A stretch of 64,000 nt of DNA from Archangium sp. (GCA_022843845.1 JALHMW010000002.1:217559-281558), one strand, 5' to 3'. Shown: positions 34,001 through 43,394, counted from the first letter of the stretch. The notes: generated from the letters alone by a model not told the origin. Numbers and translations are program-made.

Positions 34001-36507
34001 AGTCGATTGCCGCGCTCGAGACAGAGCGTTCAGCCCTCAGCGGCTCCGCGACCGCCCAGCAGACGCAGCTGGCAGAGCTGTCGCGTGGGCTGTCGGAGCG
34101 TGAGGCAGCGCTCGCGTCGGCTCGCCAGTCGGTTCAGGACCTGGAGCAGGCTCGCGATGGCTTGAACGTCCAGCTGGCCGCTCGTGAGCTGCGCGTGTCA
34201 GAACTCACTGCGGCGTCAGCGGAGCTTCAGGGCTCGATCGATCGGCTGAGCGCCGAACGCACGGCCCTCGGTCTCGAGCGCGATGGGCTTCAGACGACCT
34301 TGACCGCCGAGCGCGACACGCTGACGACCGACCTCGCCAGGGCGCGACGTGAGGTCGCGGCGCTGGCGGAGGAACTCGAGCACCTCAAGGCCGAGCTCGA
34401 GGAGGGCTCGATCGCTCGAGAGCAGATCGTCCAGCTTCGCGAACTCGCCGAGACCGAGCGCGCCGCGCTGGCGCAGACCCTGGCCTCACGCACCGACGAG
34501 CTCGAAAAGAGCCTGCAGGCCCGTGAACAGCTCCGTGAGACTTCCGAGGCAGAGCGGCGCGCACTCGAAGAGACGTTGGCTGCGCGGGTCGCGGAGGTCG
34601 AGCGGCTGACCACGACGCAGCAGGAACTCTCGTCGAGCCTCGACGAGCGCACGGCTGCGGTCGACGACGCGCGCAAGACGCTCGAGGCCCGCGAGGCGGC
34701 CTGGGAGCAGGCGCGCGCCTCGTTGATCGAGGCGCAGCGCCGGGAGCTCGAGGCGACGACCCAGACGGCCACCCTCGCGCTCGAAACCCGCGAGGCCGCA
34801 TGGGAGCAGCTCCGCGTCTCGTTGATCGAGTCACAGCGCCGCGAACTCGAGGCGACGACGCAGGCCGCCACTCGCGCGCTCGATGCACGGCAGGCAGAGC
34901 TCGAGGCTCAACTGGTGGCGGCGCGCGCCGATCACGACAAGGCCATCGAGCAGCAGGCCGCCGCGTACCAGGTCAACCTCGAGCAGCGCAGCGCCGACGC
35001 AGCGAAGGCCCTGGCGGCGCGTGAAGAGGAGCTGCTCCAGCGCAACGCGACGTCGGAGGCGAAGCTCAACGAGCTCGAGCGTCAGCGTGACGAGGTGAAG
35101 GCGAGCCTCGAGCAGGCGAAAGAGGCCGCGTCGACGGAGCGCACCGAGGCGCAGGGGCGCGTCGAGGCCGTTCGTGCAGAGCTCGAGCAGGCGCGCGCCG
35201 ACGCAGAGAAGGGGCACTCCGAAGCGCGCGGGCACCAGGCCGGCAAGCAGGCGCTCCAGCTCGAGCTCGATCGGTCGAGGGTGGAGCTCGATCAGCTCCG
35301 CACGTCGCTCGCCCAGGCTGGCGGTGAGAGCCGCGCCATCGCCGAGGCCCGCGCCCAGCTGGAGTCCGAGGTCGAGCGCCTGCGCCTGCGGGTCCCCATG
35401 CTCGAGGGCGAGCTCACGGCGCTTCGCTCGACGCAGCCAGAGCTCACGGCCTTCAGGGAGCGCGTGCCCGGGCTCGAGCAGTCGCTCGTCGAGCTCACCC
35501 AGCGCGCCACCGCAGAGGCCGAGGCCCGCGAAGCGCTCGCCGGCAGCATGACCGCCGCAGAGGCCGAGCTCGCCGAGCTGCGCGCACACGCGTCCACACT
35601 CGAGCTGTCGCACGGAGAAGCCGAGGCCCGGGCGGCCGTCCTCCAGCAGCAGGTGCTCGACGCCGAGACGCGCGCCGTGCAGCTCGCCGAGTCGTTGTCG
35701 CTGTACCAGGACGAGAGGCCCGCGCTTGGCACCGAGATCACCGAGCTGCGCCTGAAGGTGAACGTGCTCGAGCGGCAGCTCACCGAGGCAGAGCGCGCGG
35801 CGCCGCGTTCCGATGCTGAGATCGACGCGCTGCGCCGGCGTCTGCCCGAGCTCGAAGCCGAGATTGAGATCGCGAAGGTCAACGCGAAGAACGACACCGA
35901 GGCCGCCGTCACCGCGCGCAGGCAGGCTGAAGAGCTCCTGCTCGCGCTGCGCGTGAAGTACGGCGAGCTGCAGCACGAGCTGGCGACGGCGCACGAGACG
36001 ATCGAGCAGTCGAAGTCGGGCGCACCCGATCTGCGTGAGCAGGTCATCGAGCTCACTGCCGAGAACGAGCTCATCGAAGGCGAACGCGAGCGCCTGGCCG
36101 AGGCGGTGGAGACGCTCGAGCGGCGCCTCAAGGAGCAGGACCAGCTGAAGGACCGTCTGCTGCGCGTCGAGACCGACCTCGAGCTCACCCGAAAGCTGCT
36201 GGATCAGGCGCGGCGCGATCTCGAGACCGCGCGCAACGCGCCGGCCCCCGCGCCCAGAGCGCCCTACGTCGACCTGGCCGGCTTCGACGAGGAGTCAGTC
36301 ACCGCCGTCAACCCCATTCCCGACCTCGCCGCGCTGCTCAAGCAGACCGCTCCGAAGGCCCCGCCGGCCCCTCCCATTTCGCCGCCCATCCCTCCGACCG
36401 ATCCCGAGGTCTTCGAGCTCGAGGTGGCCGACGACGACGCTGAAGAGATCCTCCTCCTCGACGAAGAGTCAGGTGAGAGCGGAACGAACGGGAACGGAAA
36501 GAAGTAA
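31039..36507 (+). CDS. Giant coiled-coil protein with degenerate methyltransferase-like N-terminal domain
   Basis: About 1822 aa if started at the GTG at 31039; a GTG at 30991 would add 16 residues, and no clear Shine-Dalgarno decides. Residues 1-210 look like a class I methyltransferase fold (RRVLEIGAVASTLGQSARFL, RVVVAADSDLQAI, FDLVMVADLAPYVVAPELLK, KGGYLMGGLRNP), but the SAM-binding GxGxG loop reads GAVAST. Residues about 235-1740 are near-continuous heptad coiled coil rich in Glu, Arg, Ala, Leu and Gln. The tail is Pro-rich then strongly acidic (ELEVADDDAEEILLLDEESG). The plan recalls AglZ and FrzS of Myxococcus (receiver-like head plus long coiled coil, gliding/polarity). A polar scaffold is an inference. 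The next gene begins 9 bases later. Confidence 0.88.
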   Translation: MSTSFKRLGQSELLPRYIFAESLYARRRVLEIGAVASTLGQSARFLSTRGARVVVAADSDLQAIQEAQAKLAGPNLRFRPPVFDDFEAGSFDLVMVADLAPYVVAPELLKDLARLVAKGGYLMGGLRNPAGLALSNVMDPEEATPTPTYGQLLDALTVHFKSVEVATQSPVLGYQLAFERGEGLQVDGSLAGLSEAAYFIVVAGQEPARSFDPTWVQLPPEPLAFTGGRLEDFSTRARDWRERSERMKDALQKKTVELETRQADLRETSGQLEATKDAVARLTAQLESRRDRPEALRDREDLAQRVRRMEAELTVLRERAIDAEGRATAAKSDHDALQRAQKDAAITTLAAQEQIRLERARREEVATQLEDARTRLARAYEELKKAQEDVVTERLERERALSAADRVRETMSSKEADLESARQRELALAEARTQSLLAIEGLERSLAEARTQVAEMRDESSKREADRLSLARSFEVESTHRRELEKELQREVTKARELEQALAERQTALTGLETELQSAASAHARALRDIETLASSERTWRELAGQYEQRLTETSANVQQLSDQVAQLGAEKESEIARGRRLERDLETAITAERTSREQSDVLGGDLRRQITEITQDRERLIEERDDLRGAVDDLRKARENEQQRVAQLEDRKAELTATVSKLEAEVAQARREHEELVQSAAQQQRTLQSVIVDRDAALSTEKATSEALRQQLVGLDGEIARLGGMLREGQRLLDETRASLEARSKDVEVEQAEAAAMRRRIQLLEGTLGQATDALEQTAATLDATRAEKVALQHRLDESTLRATGLSDQVQNLQRITLAADEALAAARSQRNALDRELAALRQQTDVERKEAEQRAQSLWQAAEVSASRVVELDARFAEASTQLREQAERAAQQQAELERLTREQAEANETATHRAQQLAQHVDAISTLTRELEQERAASAAQRLATDSLQTELTQTRDALERRTAAFNESQLALSTAINTVGQREQSIAALETERSALSGSATAQQTQLAELSRGLSEREAALASARQSVQDLEQARDGLNVQLAARELRVSELTAASAELQGSIDRLSAERTALGLERDGLQTTLTAERDTLTTDLARARREVAALAEELEHLKAELEEGSIAREQIVQLRELAETERAALAQTLASRTDELEKSLQAREQLRETSEAERRALEETLAARVAEVERLTTTQQELSSSLDERTAAVDDARKTLEAREAAWEQARASLIEAQRRELEATTQTATLALETREAAWEQLRVSLIESQRRELEATTQAATRALDARQAELEAQLVAARADHDKAIEQQAAAYQVNLEQRSADAAKALAAREEELLQRNATSEAKLNELERQRDEVKASLEQAKEAASTERTEAQGRVEAVRAELEQARADAEKGHSEARGHQAGKQALQLELDRSRVELDQLRTSLAQAGGESRAIAEARAQLESEVERLRLRVPMLEGELTALRSTQPELTAFRERVPGLEQSLVELTQRATAEAEAREALAGSMTAAEAELAELRAHASTLELSHGEAEARAAVLQQQVLDAETRAVQLAESLSLYQDERPALGTEITELRLKVNVLERQLTEAERAAPRSDAEIDALRRRLPELEAEIEIAKVNAKNDTEAAVTARRQAEELLLALRVKYGELQHELATAHETIEQSKSGAPDLREQVIELTAENELIEGERERLAEAVETLERRLKEQDQLKDRLLRVETDLELTRKLLDQARRDLETARNAPAPAPRAPYVDLAGFDEESVTAVNPIPDLAALLKQTAPKAPPAPPISPPIPPTDPEVFELEVADDDAEEILLLDEESGESGTNGNGKK
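34681..34878 (+). repeat. Two tandem 99-base (33-codon) repeats in the coiled-coil gene
   Basis: Units 34681-34779 and 34780-34878 encode LEAREAAWEQARASLIEAQR-type and LETREAAWEQLRVSLIESQR-type copies, each 33 residues and differing at about six positions. A third, decayed unit begins at 34879 (LDARQAELEAQL). 33 residues is three 11-residue hendecad or about 4.7 heptad periods, so the repeat would alter coiled-coil register locally. Confidence 0.8.
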
Positions 36508-36516
36508 GAGAGCGGC

Positions 36517-38706
36517 GTGCGTCGTCGCCTGCTCTTCGTCTCGGTCATCATCCTCACCGCGGTCGGGGCGTGGGTGCTCTGGCCGTCGAGCGATGAGACG
36601 GCGCTCTCGGCGGCACCAGCCGACGTCGAGAACGACGCGCCCTCCCAGGAACGAGCTGCCCGCACCATCACGGAGGCTCCTCGGCCAGGGGCGCTCACTG
36701 GCTTCGTGAAGCTCGACGGCGTCGGCGTGGGAGGCGCTCGCGTCTCACTCAAGGCGACCAGCCCGCTGACGGTGGTGACGCTCGATGACGGCGCCTTTCG
36801 AATCGATGGCATCGCGTCTGAGCCTGTCTTCGTTGCCGCCGCCTCGAAGGATCTCGCCTCTGACGTGCTGGGCCCGTTCATCGTCGAACAGGGCAAGACG
36901 ATCGAAGGGCTCGTGCTCGAGCTCAAGCCGACGGTGGTGCTCGACGGCATGGTTCGCGACGTGGTGACGCGGGCTCCGATTCCGCGGGCCATCGTGTCGT
37001 GGTCGGCTGGCACCGCGCAGACCGACGGGCTGGGAGCCTTCAAGCTGCCGGCGCCGAAGAGTCAGATCTGGCTCGACGTGGCGGCGAAGGGCTACCTGTC
37101 GCGCACCGAGTGGGTCTCGCTCGAGCTCGCGCGCACCGGAGGCCGGCTCGATCTCTCGCTCGCGCCCGTCTCGGCCATCGAAGGCCAGGTGATGGAGCAG
37201 GGCACGCCCCGCGCTGGCGTCTCGGTGTGGGCCGAGCTCACCGAGGGCCTGCGGCGCGGCGAACGCAGCGCCATCACGTTGACCGACGCGAAGGGCCAGT
37301 TCCGAATCGAGTGCAGCGAGGGCCTTCGTCGGGTCGTCGCCGTCACGCCAGCCGGAGTCACGGTCGCAGGCCCCGAGGTGCGCCTCGCCGTGGGCGACAC
37401 GCAGAAGGGCGTCGTGGTCGAGCTGGGCGATCTCGGCCCCGTCACTGGCGTGATCAAGCGTGATGGGGTTCCGCTCGGCACCGCCACGCTCACGCTCATC
37501 AACGCGTTCACCGAAGACCCCGTCAGCACCACCACGTCGTTCCCCGATGGCCGCTTCTCGTTCAGCGCGTTCCCGGTGGGCCGGTACCTGGTGCAGGTCA
37601 AGCAGGGCGCGTTCAGCACCATCGCCGGGCCGTTCGATCACCGTGACGACGGCCAGCCATGGACCGTCGAGGTGTCTGGTGGGCAGGTGCTCTCGGGCCG
37701 GGTCGAGCCAGCAGCTGCGGGCGTTCGGGTGCGGTGGCGCAGCGGTGACTGGTCTGGGCCTTCGACCGAGACGGGAACGTCGGCCGATGGGACGTTCCGC
37801 TTCGAGGGCGTTCCGGCCGCGCAGGTGCTGCTCGATGCGGAGGGGCCCGATGGCGCTGCGACGGCGACCGCGAAGCCTGGCGATCAGGTGATCTTGCGGC
37901 TGCAGCGCGGCTCGGTGCTGGTTCGGGTGATCGACGAGAGCGGCGCCTCGGTCACCGACGCGGTGGTGCTCGCGAAGAGTGACGAGACCGGCGCGGTGCG
38001 GAAGTACGTGTTGATGGCTCCCGATGGCGTCTTCCAGATCGAGCTGCCGCAGGGGCGCTGGGTGCTGCTGGCAGACGTGGCCGGCCGCGGTCGAACGGGC
38101 GGCAAGTTCGTCACGGTCGCCGGAGCGCCGGTCGACATCACGCTCTCGCTCACCGCGACCAACCCCGTCACCGGGGTGGTGGTCGACAAGGCGACGCGAT
38201 TGCCGATTCAGCATGCCCGCATTCGTGCCGAGTCACCGATGGGCCGGGTGAGCGTCACGACCGACGCGCGTGGAAAGTTCACGCTGCCGCCACAGCCGAA
38301 GCAGGTGCAGCTGCTCGTCGGCCGCGACGGGTACGAGCCGCAGGGCTTCTACCTTCCAGCGCGCGCCGACGCCGCCAACCTCACCGTCGAGCTCCAGCCC
38401 GCGCCGAACCGGGCGTTCCAGGACGATCCACAACGCTTCGAGGGCGTCGGCATGACGCTGAGGCCCGAGCCGACGCGCATCGTGGTGCAGTTCGTGAACG
38501 AAGGAAGCCCCGCCGAGCGTGCAGGCGTTCGCGCGGGCGACGTGGTCGCGGCGATCGAAGGGGCTCCTGCTGGCGCCGATCTGCAGAACGTCGTCAGCCG
38601 CATTCGCGGGCCAGCGGGAACGCCAGTGCGACTGGGCTTCGAGCGCGATGGGCGGCCCGTGGAGCTGGTGCTGCGCCGCAAATCGCTGCTGATCACCGCC
38701 TGGTAG
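36517..38706 (+). CDS. Membrane-anchored protein with carboxypeptidase-regulatory-like repeats and C-terminal PDZ domain
   Basis: 729 aa starting at GTG. An N-terminal hydrophobic anchor or signal (LLFVSVIILTAVGAWVLW) precedes a short linker. About six CarboxypepD_reg/Ig-like repeats follow (for example GFVKLDGVGVGGARVSLKAT, GMVRDVVTRAPIPRAIVSWS, GQVMEQGTPRAGVSVWAEL, GVVVDKATRLPIQHARIRAE). Residues about 650-725 are a PDZ domain (VNEGSPAERAGVRAGDVVAA IEGAPAG). It is probably a periplasmic or surface scaffold with no enzyme motif. It follows the giant coiled-coil gene by 9 bases and is probably co-transcribed. Confidence 0.85.
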   Translation: MRRRLLFVSVIILTAVGAWVLWPSSDETALSAAPADVENDAPSQERAARTITEAPRPGALTGFVKLDGVGVGGARVSLKATSPLTVVTLDDGAFRIDGIASEPVFVAAASKDLASDVLGPFIVEQGKTIEGLVLELKPTVVLDGMVRDVVTRAPIPRAIVSWSAGTAQTDGLGAFKLPAPKSQIWLDVAAKGYLSRTEWVSLELARTGGRLDLSLAPVSAIEGQVMEQGTPRAGVSVWAELTEGLRRGERSAITLTDAKGQFRIECSEGLRRVVAVTPAGVTVAGPEVRLAVGDTQKGVVVELGDLGPVTGVIKRDGVPLGTATLTLINAFTEDPVSTTTSFPDGRFSFSAFPVGRYLVQVKQGAFSTIAGPFDHRDDGQPWTVEVSGGQVLSGRVEPAAAGVRVRWRSGDWSGPSTETGTSADGTFRFEGVPAAQVLLDAEGPDGAATATAKPGDQVILRLQRGSVLVRVIDESGASVTDAVVLAKSDETGAVRKYVLMAPDGVFQIELPQGRWVLLADVAGRGRTGGKFVTVAGAPVDITLSLTATNPVTGVVVDKATRLPIQHARIRAESPMGRVSVTTDARGKFTLPPQPKQVQLLVGRDGYEPQGFYLPARADAANLTVELQPAPNRAFQDDPQRFEGVGMTLRPEPTRIVVQFVNEGSPAERAGVRAGDVVAAIEGAPAGADLQNVVSRIRGPAGTPVRLGFERDGRPVELVLRRKSLLITAW

Positions 38707-40914
38707 TCAGGCGCGCTGCTTCTTCTTCTTCTCGCGACGGCTGGCCCGGGTCTCGGCGCGGGCGGCTTCGGGTGGCGCGATGGTGCCCGGCATCGGTGTG
38801 CCTTCGGGCAGCGGTGTCTCGGAGGCCGGCTGCTCCGACGGGAGCGACGGCAGGCGGATGATGAAGGTCGCGCCGTCACCCAGCTTGCTCTGCACGGCGA
38901 CCGTCCCTCCGTGGCTCTTGATGATGCGCTGGCAGATCGCGAGGCCCAGGCCCGTACCCTTCTGCTTGGTCGTGAAGAAGGGCACGAAGATGTTGAGCTG
39001 TTGATCGGTCGGAATGCCCGGGCCCGAGTCCGTCACGTGGATTTCGATGGAGTCGGGCTGCCGGAAGTCGCCGAAGCGCTCGGGCTTGAGCGTGGTGATG
39101 ACGATCTCGCCCCGCGTGTTGCCCAGGGCCTGCACCGCGTTCTGAACCAGGTTGATCAACACCTGCTTGAGCTGCTCGGCGTCGCCGTCGACCCGCGCGA
39201 GATCGCCCGCCAGCGCTTCCCTCAGCGTCAGGTGGGCCGGCAGATCGTTCTGAATCAGCCGCAGCGTGCGCGTGACGACCTCGTTCACGTCGGTGGGCCC
39301 GAAGCTCTGCTTGAGCGGGCGCGCGTAGTCGAGGAACGCCGTCACCACGCCGTTGAGGCGGTTGGTCTCTTCGACGATCACCTCGATGAACTCCCGGTCG
39401 TCGGCAGGCACCGTCTTCGGGTCGAGACACTGTGCGGCGCCCTTGATGGCTCCGAGTGGGTTGCGGATTTCGTGCGCGAGGCCTGCGGCCATCTCACCGA
39501 GCGCGGCGAGGCGGTCACGCTCGCGCATGCGCTCGTACAGCTTCGAGTTCTCGACGACGGTGGAGAAGCGATCGGCGAGCTCGAGGATCAGCGCGATCTC
39601 GTCCGACGCGAACGCCTCGGGCACGCGCTCGTCCCACAGGTTCAAGAAGCCGAGGACGCGGTCGTTCCCCATCAGGGGCACGGTGATGCCTGCGCGCATC
39701 TGCTCCATCGCGGCGCGCACGTCGCTCAGGCGTTTGACCTCTTCACGGGCCTTCCGCGCCTCGAGCGGCTGCGCTTTGAGCTCGGCGGCGCGACGGTTCA
39801 CGGTCTCGAGCAGCTGGGCGCGCTCCGTTCGGGTGACCAGGGCGCGCGCGGTGCCGGCGTCGACGAAAAGCGCCGGCTGCGGACCTCGACTGTCGAGCAG
39901 CCGGAAGCCGGGTCGATCCTCCGCGAGCAGGTAGATCGACACGTGCGTCACGCGCCGCGTCTCGTTGATGCCGTCGAGCAACATCGACGCGAGCTGCTGG
40001 CCCTCGATCACGTTCGCCGTTCGCCTCAGCAATTGCCTGACGGACTCGAGGAACGCGAAGCGCTGGCGGAAGAAGAGGGCGACGACGCGCTCCTCGACCC
40101 AGCGCGAGAGCGGCTCGAGCAGGATGAGCATCACGAAGGCCGAGACCGTCGTGTTGAAGAGGTAGAGGCTCGTGTTGTCCTTCTGCACCCAGACGGTCAG
40201 CACGATGAAGACGACGGCGAGAATGCCGGCGAGCACCGTCTGCGACGCGATCTTTCCGAGCAGCTCGTGCAGGTCCATCAGCCGCAGGCGGAGCAACGTC
40301 TGGCTCAGGAAGAACAGGTACAGCGTCGAGATGATCGGCCCCAGCGTGGGGAAGGGAATGTCGAAGCGCGCCAGGAAGTCGAGGCCCGAGAAGACGATCG
40401 AGCCGGCGGCGCCGATGCCCAGGTACATCAGCCGCAGCCTGTCGATGCGCGCCTCGCTCGCCTGCATGCGCGAGAGGAGCAACGACACCGAGAAGCTCAA
40501 CGCCAGCAGCACCCACGCGCTCACCGCGACGCGCGCCCAGAGCTGGTCGGCCAGCGGCGTCGCGCCGACCGTCAGGCCGAGGAGCAGCGAGAACAACGAC
40601 GTTCGCCGGCCGTACCGCGCCGCGCGTGGGCTGAAGTTGAGGAACTCGAGGAAGAACGACAGCGCCGTCGACGGCACGAGCGCGCCGAGCACGATGGTGA
40701 GGCCGAGCATCACCCGCGCCGGAATGCCGGGTGCGTCGTCGACGATCGGGAACAACCCCTCGAGGAACCGCGCGAAGTGGAAGGCGCCAACCGAGAGGGC
40801 GAAGACGCCAAACAGCGTCACCACTCGCGCGCGCTGCTGTCGCAGGAGCATCGAGATGCCGAGCGCCAGACCTATGATTCCGGCGAGGAGCGCGCTTTGA
40901 GTCCTGATGTCCAT
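38707..40914 (-). CDS. Membrane sensor histidine kinase with GAF domain
   Basis: 735 aa. Seven to eight hydrophobic helices at 1-280 form a 7TM-like input module (for example LLAGIIGLALGISMLL, VMLGLTIVLGALVPSTALSF, ILAVVFIVLTVWVQ). A GAF domain lies at about 295-455 (ITVPLMGNDRVLGFLNLWDE). HisKA has ALGEMAAGLAHEIRNPLGAI with His481. The ATPase domain contains NLVQNAVQAL, DSGPGIPT, FFTTKQKGTGLGLAICQRII. The end is a long Pro/Glu-rich tail finishing in a Lys-rich RREKKKKQRA. This plan resembles PrsK-type kinases. The response regulator is not adjacent. It converges with the PDZ gene end to end. Confidence 0.93.
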   Translation of the reverse strand: MDIRTQSALLAGIIGLALGISMLLRQQRARVVTLFGVFALSVGAFHFARFLEGLFPIVDDAPGIPARVMLGLTIVLGALVPSTALSFFLEFLNFSPRAARYGRRTSLFSLLLGLTVGATPLADQLWARVAVSAWVLLALSFSVSLLLSRMQASEARIDRLRLMYLGIGAAGSIVFSGLDFLARFDIPFPTLGPIISTLYLFFLSQTLLRLRLMDLHELLGKIASQTVLAGILAVVFIVLTVWVQKDNTSLYLFNTTVSAFVMLILLEPLSRWVEERVVALFFRQRFAFLESVRQLLRRTANVIEGQQLASMLLDGINETRRVTHVSIYLLAEDRPGFRLLDSRGPQPALFVDAGTARALVTRTERAQLLETVNRRAAELKAQPLEARKAREEVKRLSDVRAAMEQMRAGITVPLMGNDRVLGFLNLWDERVPEAFASDEIALILELADRFSTVVENSKLYERMRERDRLAALGEMAAGLAHEIRNPLGAIKGAAQCLDPKTVPADDREFIEVIVEETNRLNGVVTAFLDYARPLKQSFGPTDVNEVVTRTLRLIQNDLPAHLTLREALAGDLARVDGDAEQLKQVLINLVQNAVQALGNTRGEIVITTLKPERFGDFRQPDSIEIHVTDSGPGIPTDQQLNIFVPFFTTKQKGTGLGLAICQRIIKSHGGTVAVQSKLGDGATFIIRLPSLPSEQPASETPLPEGTPMPGTIAPPEAARAETRASRREKKKKQRA

Positions 40915-40934
40915 GCGGTTGCCGCAGTGTAGCC

Positions 40935-43319
40935 GTGTACGATGCCTTCGTGCGCTTCACCCGCCTGCTCAGCCTGTTGGTCGTCGTGCTGGCCTTCGGG
41001 GCGCACGCGCAGCGCGGTCTCGATGACGATCCGTTCTCAGCCGAGCTCGTACCGGTCGAGGTGGAAGGCGCCGTCGAGAATCCGGCGTTCCCGTCCGAGG
41101 CCAGTGAGTCAGTTGCTGTGGATGCGGGCTCGGTGGTTACGCCCGCGGTGCTGATGGAGCGCGCCGATCTCTCGCCGTACTTCCCGGAAGGAAGACTGCG
41201 CGAGGCACGGCAGGCTTTCGGGCAAGGCGCGTATACCCGGGCCCGAGAGAAGCTCGACGGCGTCGACTCGAACCCGGTGCGGTTCCTGCGCGCGTTGGCG
41301 GCGTTTCGCGCGCGCGACTTCACCTTCGCCGCAGCAGAGTTCGAAGCCCTCGCCGAGACGTACCCGGGCCTGGCGGCGCGGTGCCTCGTTCACGCCGGTT
41401 GGGCCTTCGAGGGGCTGTTGGACTTCGAGGCCGCAGTTCGGGTGTTCGAGAAGGTCCCCGCTGCGTCGCGCATGTCCGTCGACGCCCGGCTTGGGCTGGC
41501 GCGCGCGTGGCGCAACCTGCGTGAAGTCCCGAAGGCGATCGCCGAGCTCGAGACGCTGGGCGCGAAGCCTGCGCCGCCGTGGGGGCGCGATGTCGGGGCG
41601 GAAGCGCTCCTCGCGCTCGCCGATCTGCACCTGGCCCGGAAAGACGCGAAGGCGGAGCAAGCCGCGCTCGCGGCGCTCTGGTCGCTGCACCCGATGTCGC
41701 TTCAGACGACGAAGCACGAGAAGCGGCTGCTTGACGTCGAGAAGCTGCCGGTCGACGTCAAGGTGGCGCGCGCGGAGCAACTGATCGAAGCGCATCGCAA
41801 CGCGCAGGGCCTCGCGCTCGTCGAGCCGCTCCTCGAGGCGCTCAAGCTCCCCGACGAGCTGGCGTGCCGAGCGCACTTCGCGGCAGGCAAGGCGCACCGG
41901 AAGCTGCGCGCGCACCCCCGAGCCGTCGCCGCGCTCGGGCCCGTGGTGAAGAAGTGCAGGGACCCCGACCTGCGCGCGAAAGCGCTCTTCACGCTGGGCT
42001 TCAGCCAGACCGTCACGGTGCCCGAGGCCGCGCTCGAGACCTACGAGTCGCTCGCCAGCGAGTTCCCCGATCACGCGCTCGCTGACGACGCGCTCTTCTT
42101 CGCTGCTGATCTACGGCTGCGCGCGGGCGATCTCGAAGGCTCTGGCGACAGGCTGGCGGAGCTCGCCGACCGGTTCCCGCTCTCGGACATGGGCGCCGAT
42201 GGGCTGTTCAAGCTGTTCTCGCTGCGTCGAACGCAGGGCGATCGTGACGGCAGCCTCGAGGTGCTCGACGAGATCGAGGAGCGCTTCGGCAACATGGATG
42301 ACTCTCACGAGCTGGAGCGCGCCCGGTACTGGCGGGCCCGCGTCCTCGAGGAATCAGGCAAACGCGCAGAGGCGATCGAGGTGCTCGCCACCAACGCTGC
42401 GGCTCACCCAGCGACCTATTACGGGCTGCTGTCGCGAGAACGCGCAGAGGCCCTCGCGCCGTCGAGAGCAAAGGCGCTGCAACGCGCGGTCAGCGCCGCG
42501 ACTCGCATCGACGACGTCTTCCCGCTGCCGGTCACCGCGATGAGCGACGATCTGCAATTCCAGTCGGCCGTCGAGCTGTTGCGCCTCGGCTTCGGCGATC
42601 AGGTGCCCATGGAGATCCTGGGGATCAAGCGCGCGAACCTGCCTGCCGAGTCGTTGCGGCTGCTCGTGGTGATGCTCGCGATGTCGGGAAACGAGCGGCC
42701 GGCGCACGGCATGGCTCGTCTGTGGCTCAGGCGCGATCTCTCGGGGCCGATCTCCCCCAAGACGCGGCTGGTCTGGGAGATCGCCTACCCGAAGGCGTTT
42801 CGCGAGCTGGTCGAGGCGTCATCGATGGACGCCGACGAGCTCGATCCTGATCTGCTGCAAGCGTTGATGAGAGAAGAGAGCGCGCTCGACCCGAAGGCGC
42901 TGTCGTGGGCTGGCGCGCTCGGGCTGTGTCAGCTGATGCCGTACACGGCGGCCGAGGTGGCCGCGAAGTTGAAGCTCCCGCGGCCCACCACCGCCGCGCT
43001 GCTGGAACCCGAGCTCAACATCACGCTCGGCTCGCGCTACCTCGCAGACCTCATGATCCGCTTCGACGGCATCAAGCCCTTTGCCGTCGCCAGCTACAAC
43101 GCGGGCCCCGGCGCCGTCTCACGCTGGCAACGAGAGCGGCCGCCCGACGATCTGCCGTCGTGGATCGAGCAGATCCCCCTCCAGGAGACGCGCAACTACG
43201 TCAAGCGCGTGCTCCGCAGCTACAACACGTACAAGCTCCTGTACTCGCCCGACGACGTGGCCCGAACGGTCGCGCCGCCGCCCGTGCCGAAGCCAAAGAA
43301 GGTCGACAAGAAGGTGTAG
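40935..43319 (+). CDS. Soluble-lytic-transglycosylase-type muramidase with TPR-like solenoid
   Basis: 794 aa; GTG at 40935 or GTG at 40950 (RFTRLLSLLVVVLAFGAHA-Q as signal peptide). The N-terminal 600 residues are TPR-like helical repeats (LREARQAFGQGAYTRAREKL, FAAAEFEALAETYPGLAARC, ALETYESLASEFPDHALADD). The C-terminal SLT domain has the catalytic Glu at about 648 in LMREESALDPKALSWAGALG followed by LCQLMP, then the family motifs LGSRYLADLMIRFDG and AVASYNAGPGAVSRW, ending NYVKRVLRSYNTYKLL. It cleaves the glycan strands of peptidoglycan in the periplasm. It is divergent from the histidine kinase gene, 20 bases apart. Confidence 0.94.
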   Translation: MYDAFVRFTRLLSLLVVVLAFGAHAQRGLDDDPFSAELVPVEVEGAVENPAFPSEASESVAVDAGSVVTPAVLMERADLSPYFPEGRLREARQAFGQGAYTRAREKLDGVDSNPVRFLRALAAFRARDFTFAAAEFEALAETYPGLAARCLVHAGWAFEGLLDFEAAVRVFEKVPAASRMSVDARLGLARAWRNLREVPKAIAELETLGAKPAPPWGRDVGAEALLALADLHLARKDAKAEQAALAALWSLHPMSLQTTKHEKRLLDVEKLPVDVKVARAEQLIEAHRNAQGLALVEPLLEALKLPDELACRAHFAAGKAHRKLRAHPRAVAALGPVVKKCRDPDLRAKALFTLGFSQTVTVPEAALETYESLASEFPDHALADDALFFAADLRLRAGDLEGSGDRLAELADRFPLSDMGADGLFKLFSLRRTQGDRDGSLEVLDEIEERFGNMDDSHELERARYWRARVLEESGKRAEAIEVLATNAAAHPATYYGLLSRERAEALAPSRAKALQRAVSAATRIDDVFPLPVTAMSDDLQFQSAVELLRLGFGDQVPMEILGIKRANLPAESLRLLVVMLAMSGNERPAHGMARLWLRRDLSGPISPKTRLVWEIAYPKAFRELVEASSMDADELDPDLLQALMREESALDPKALSWAGALGLCQLMPYTAAEVAAKLKLPRPTTAALLEPELNITLGSRYLADLMIRFDGIKPFAVASYNAGPGAVSRWQRERPPDDLPSWIEQIPLQETRNYVKRVLRSYNTYKLLYSPDDVARTVAPPPVPKPKKVDKKV

Positions 43320-43394
43320 TCGTTCAGGAATCAAAGCGCCCTGCGTCTTCTCCCGCGTTGGCTCGACCCACCGAGCCGCCGAAGGGAGGTCGTC

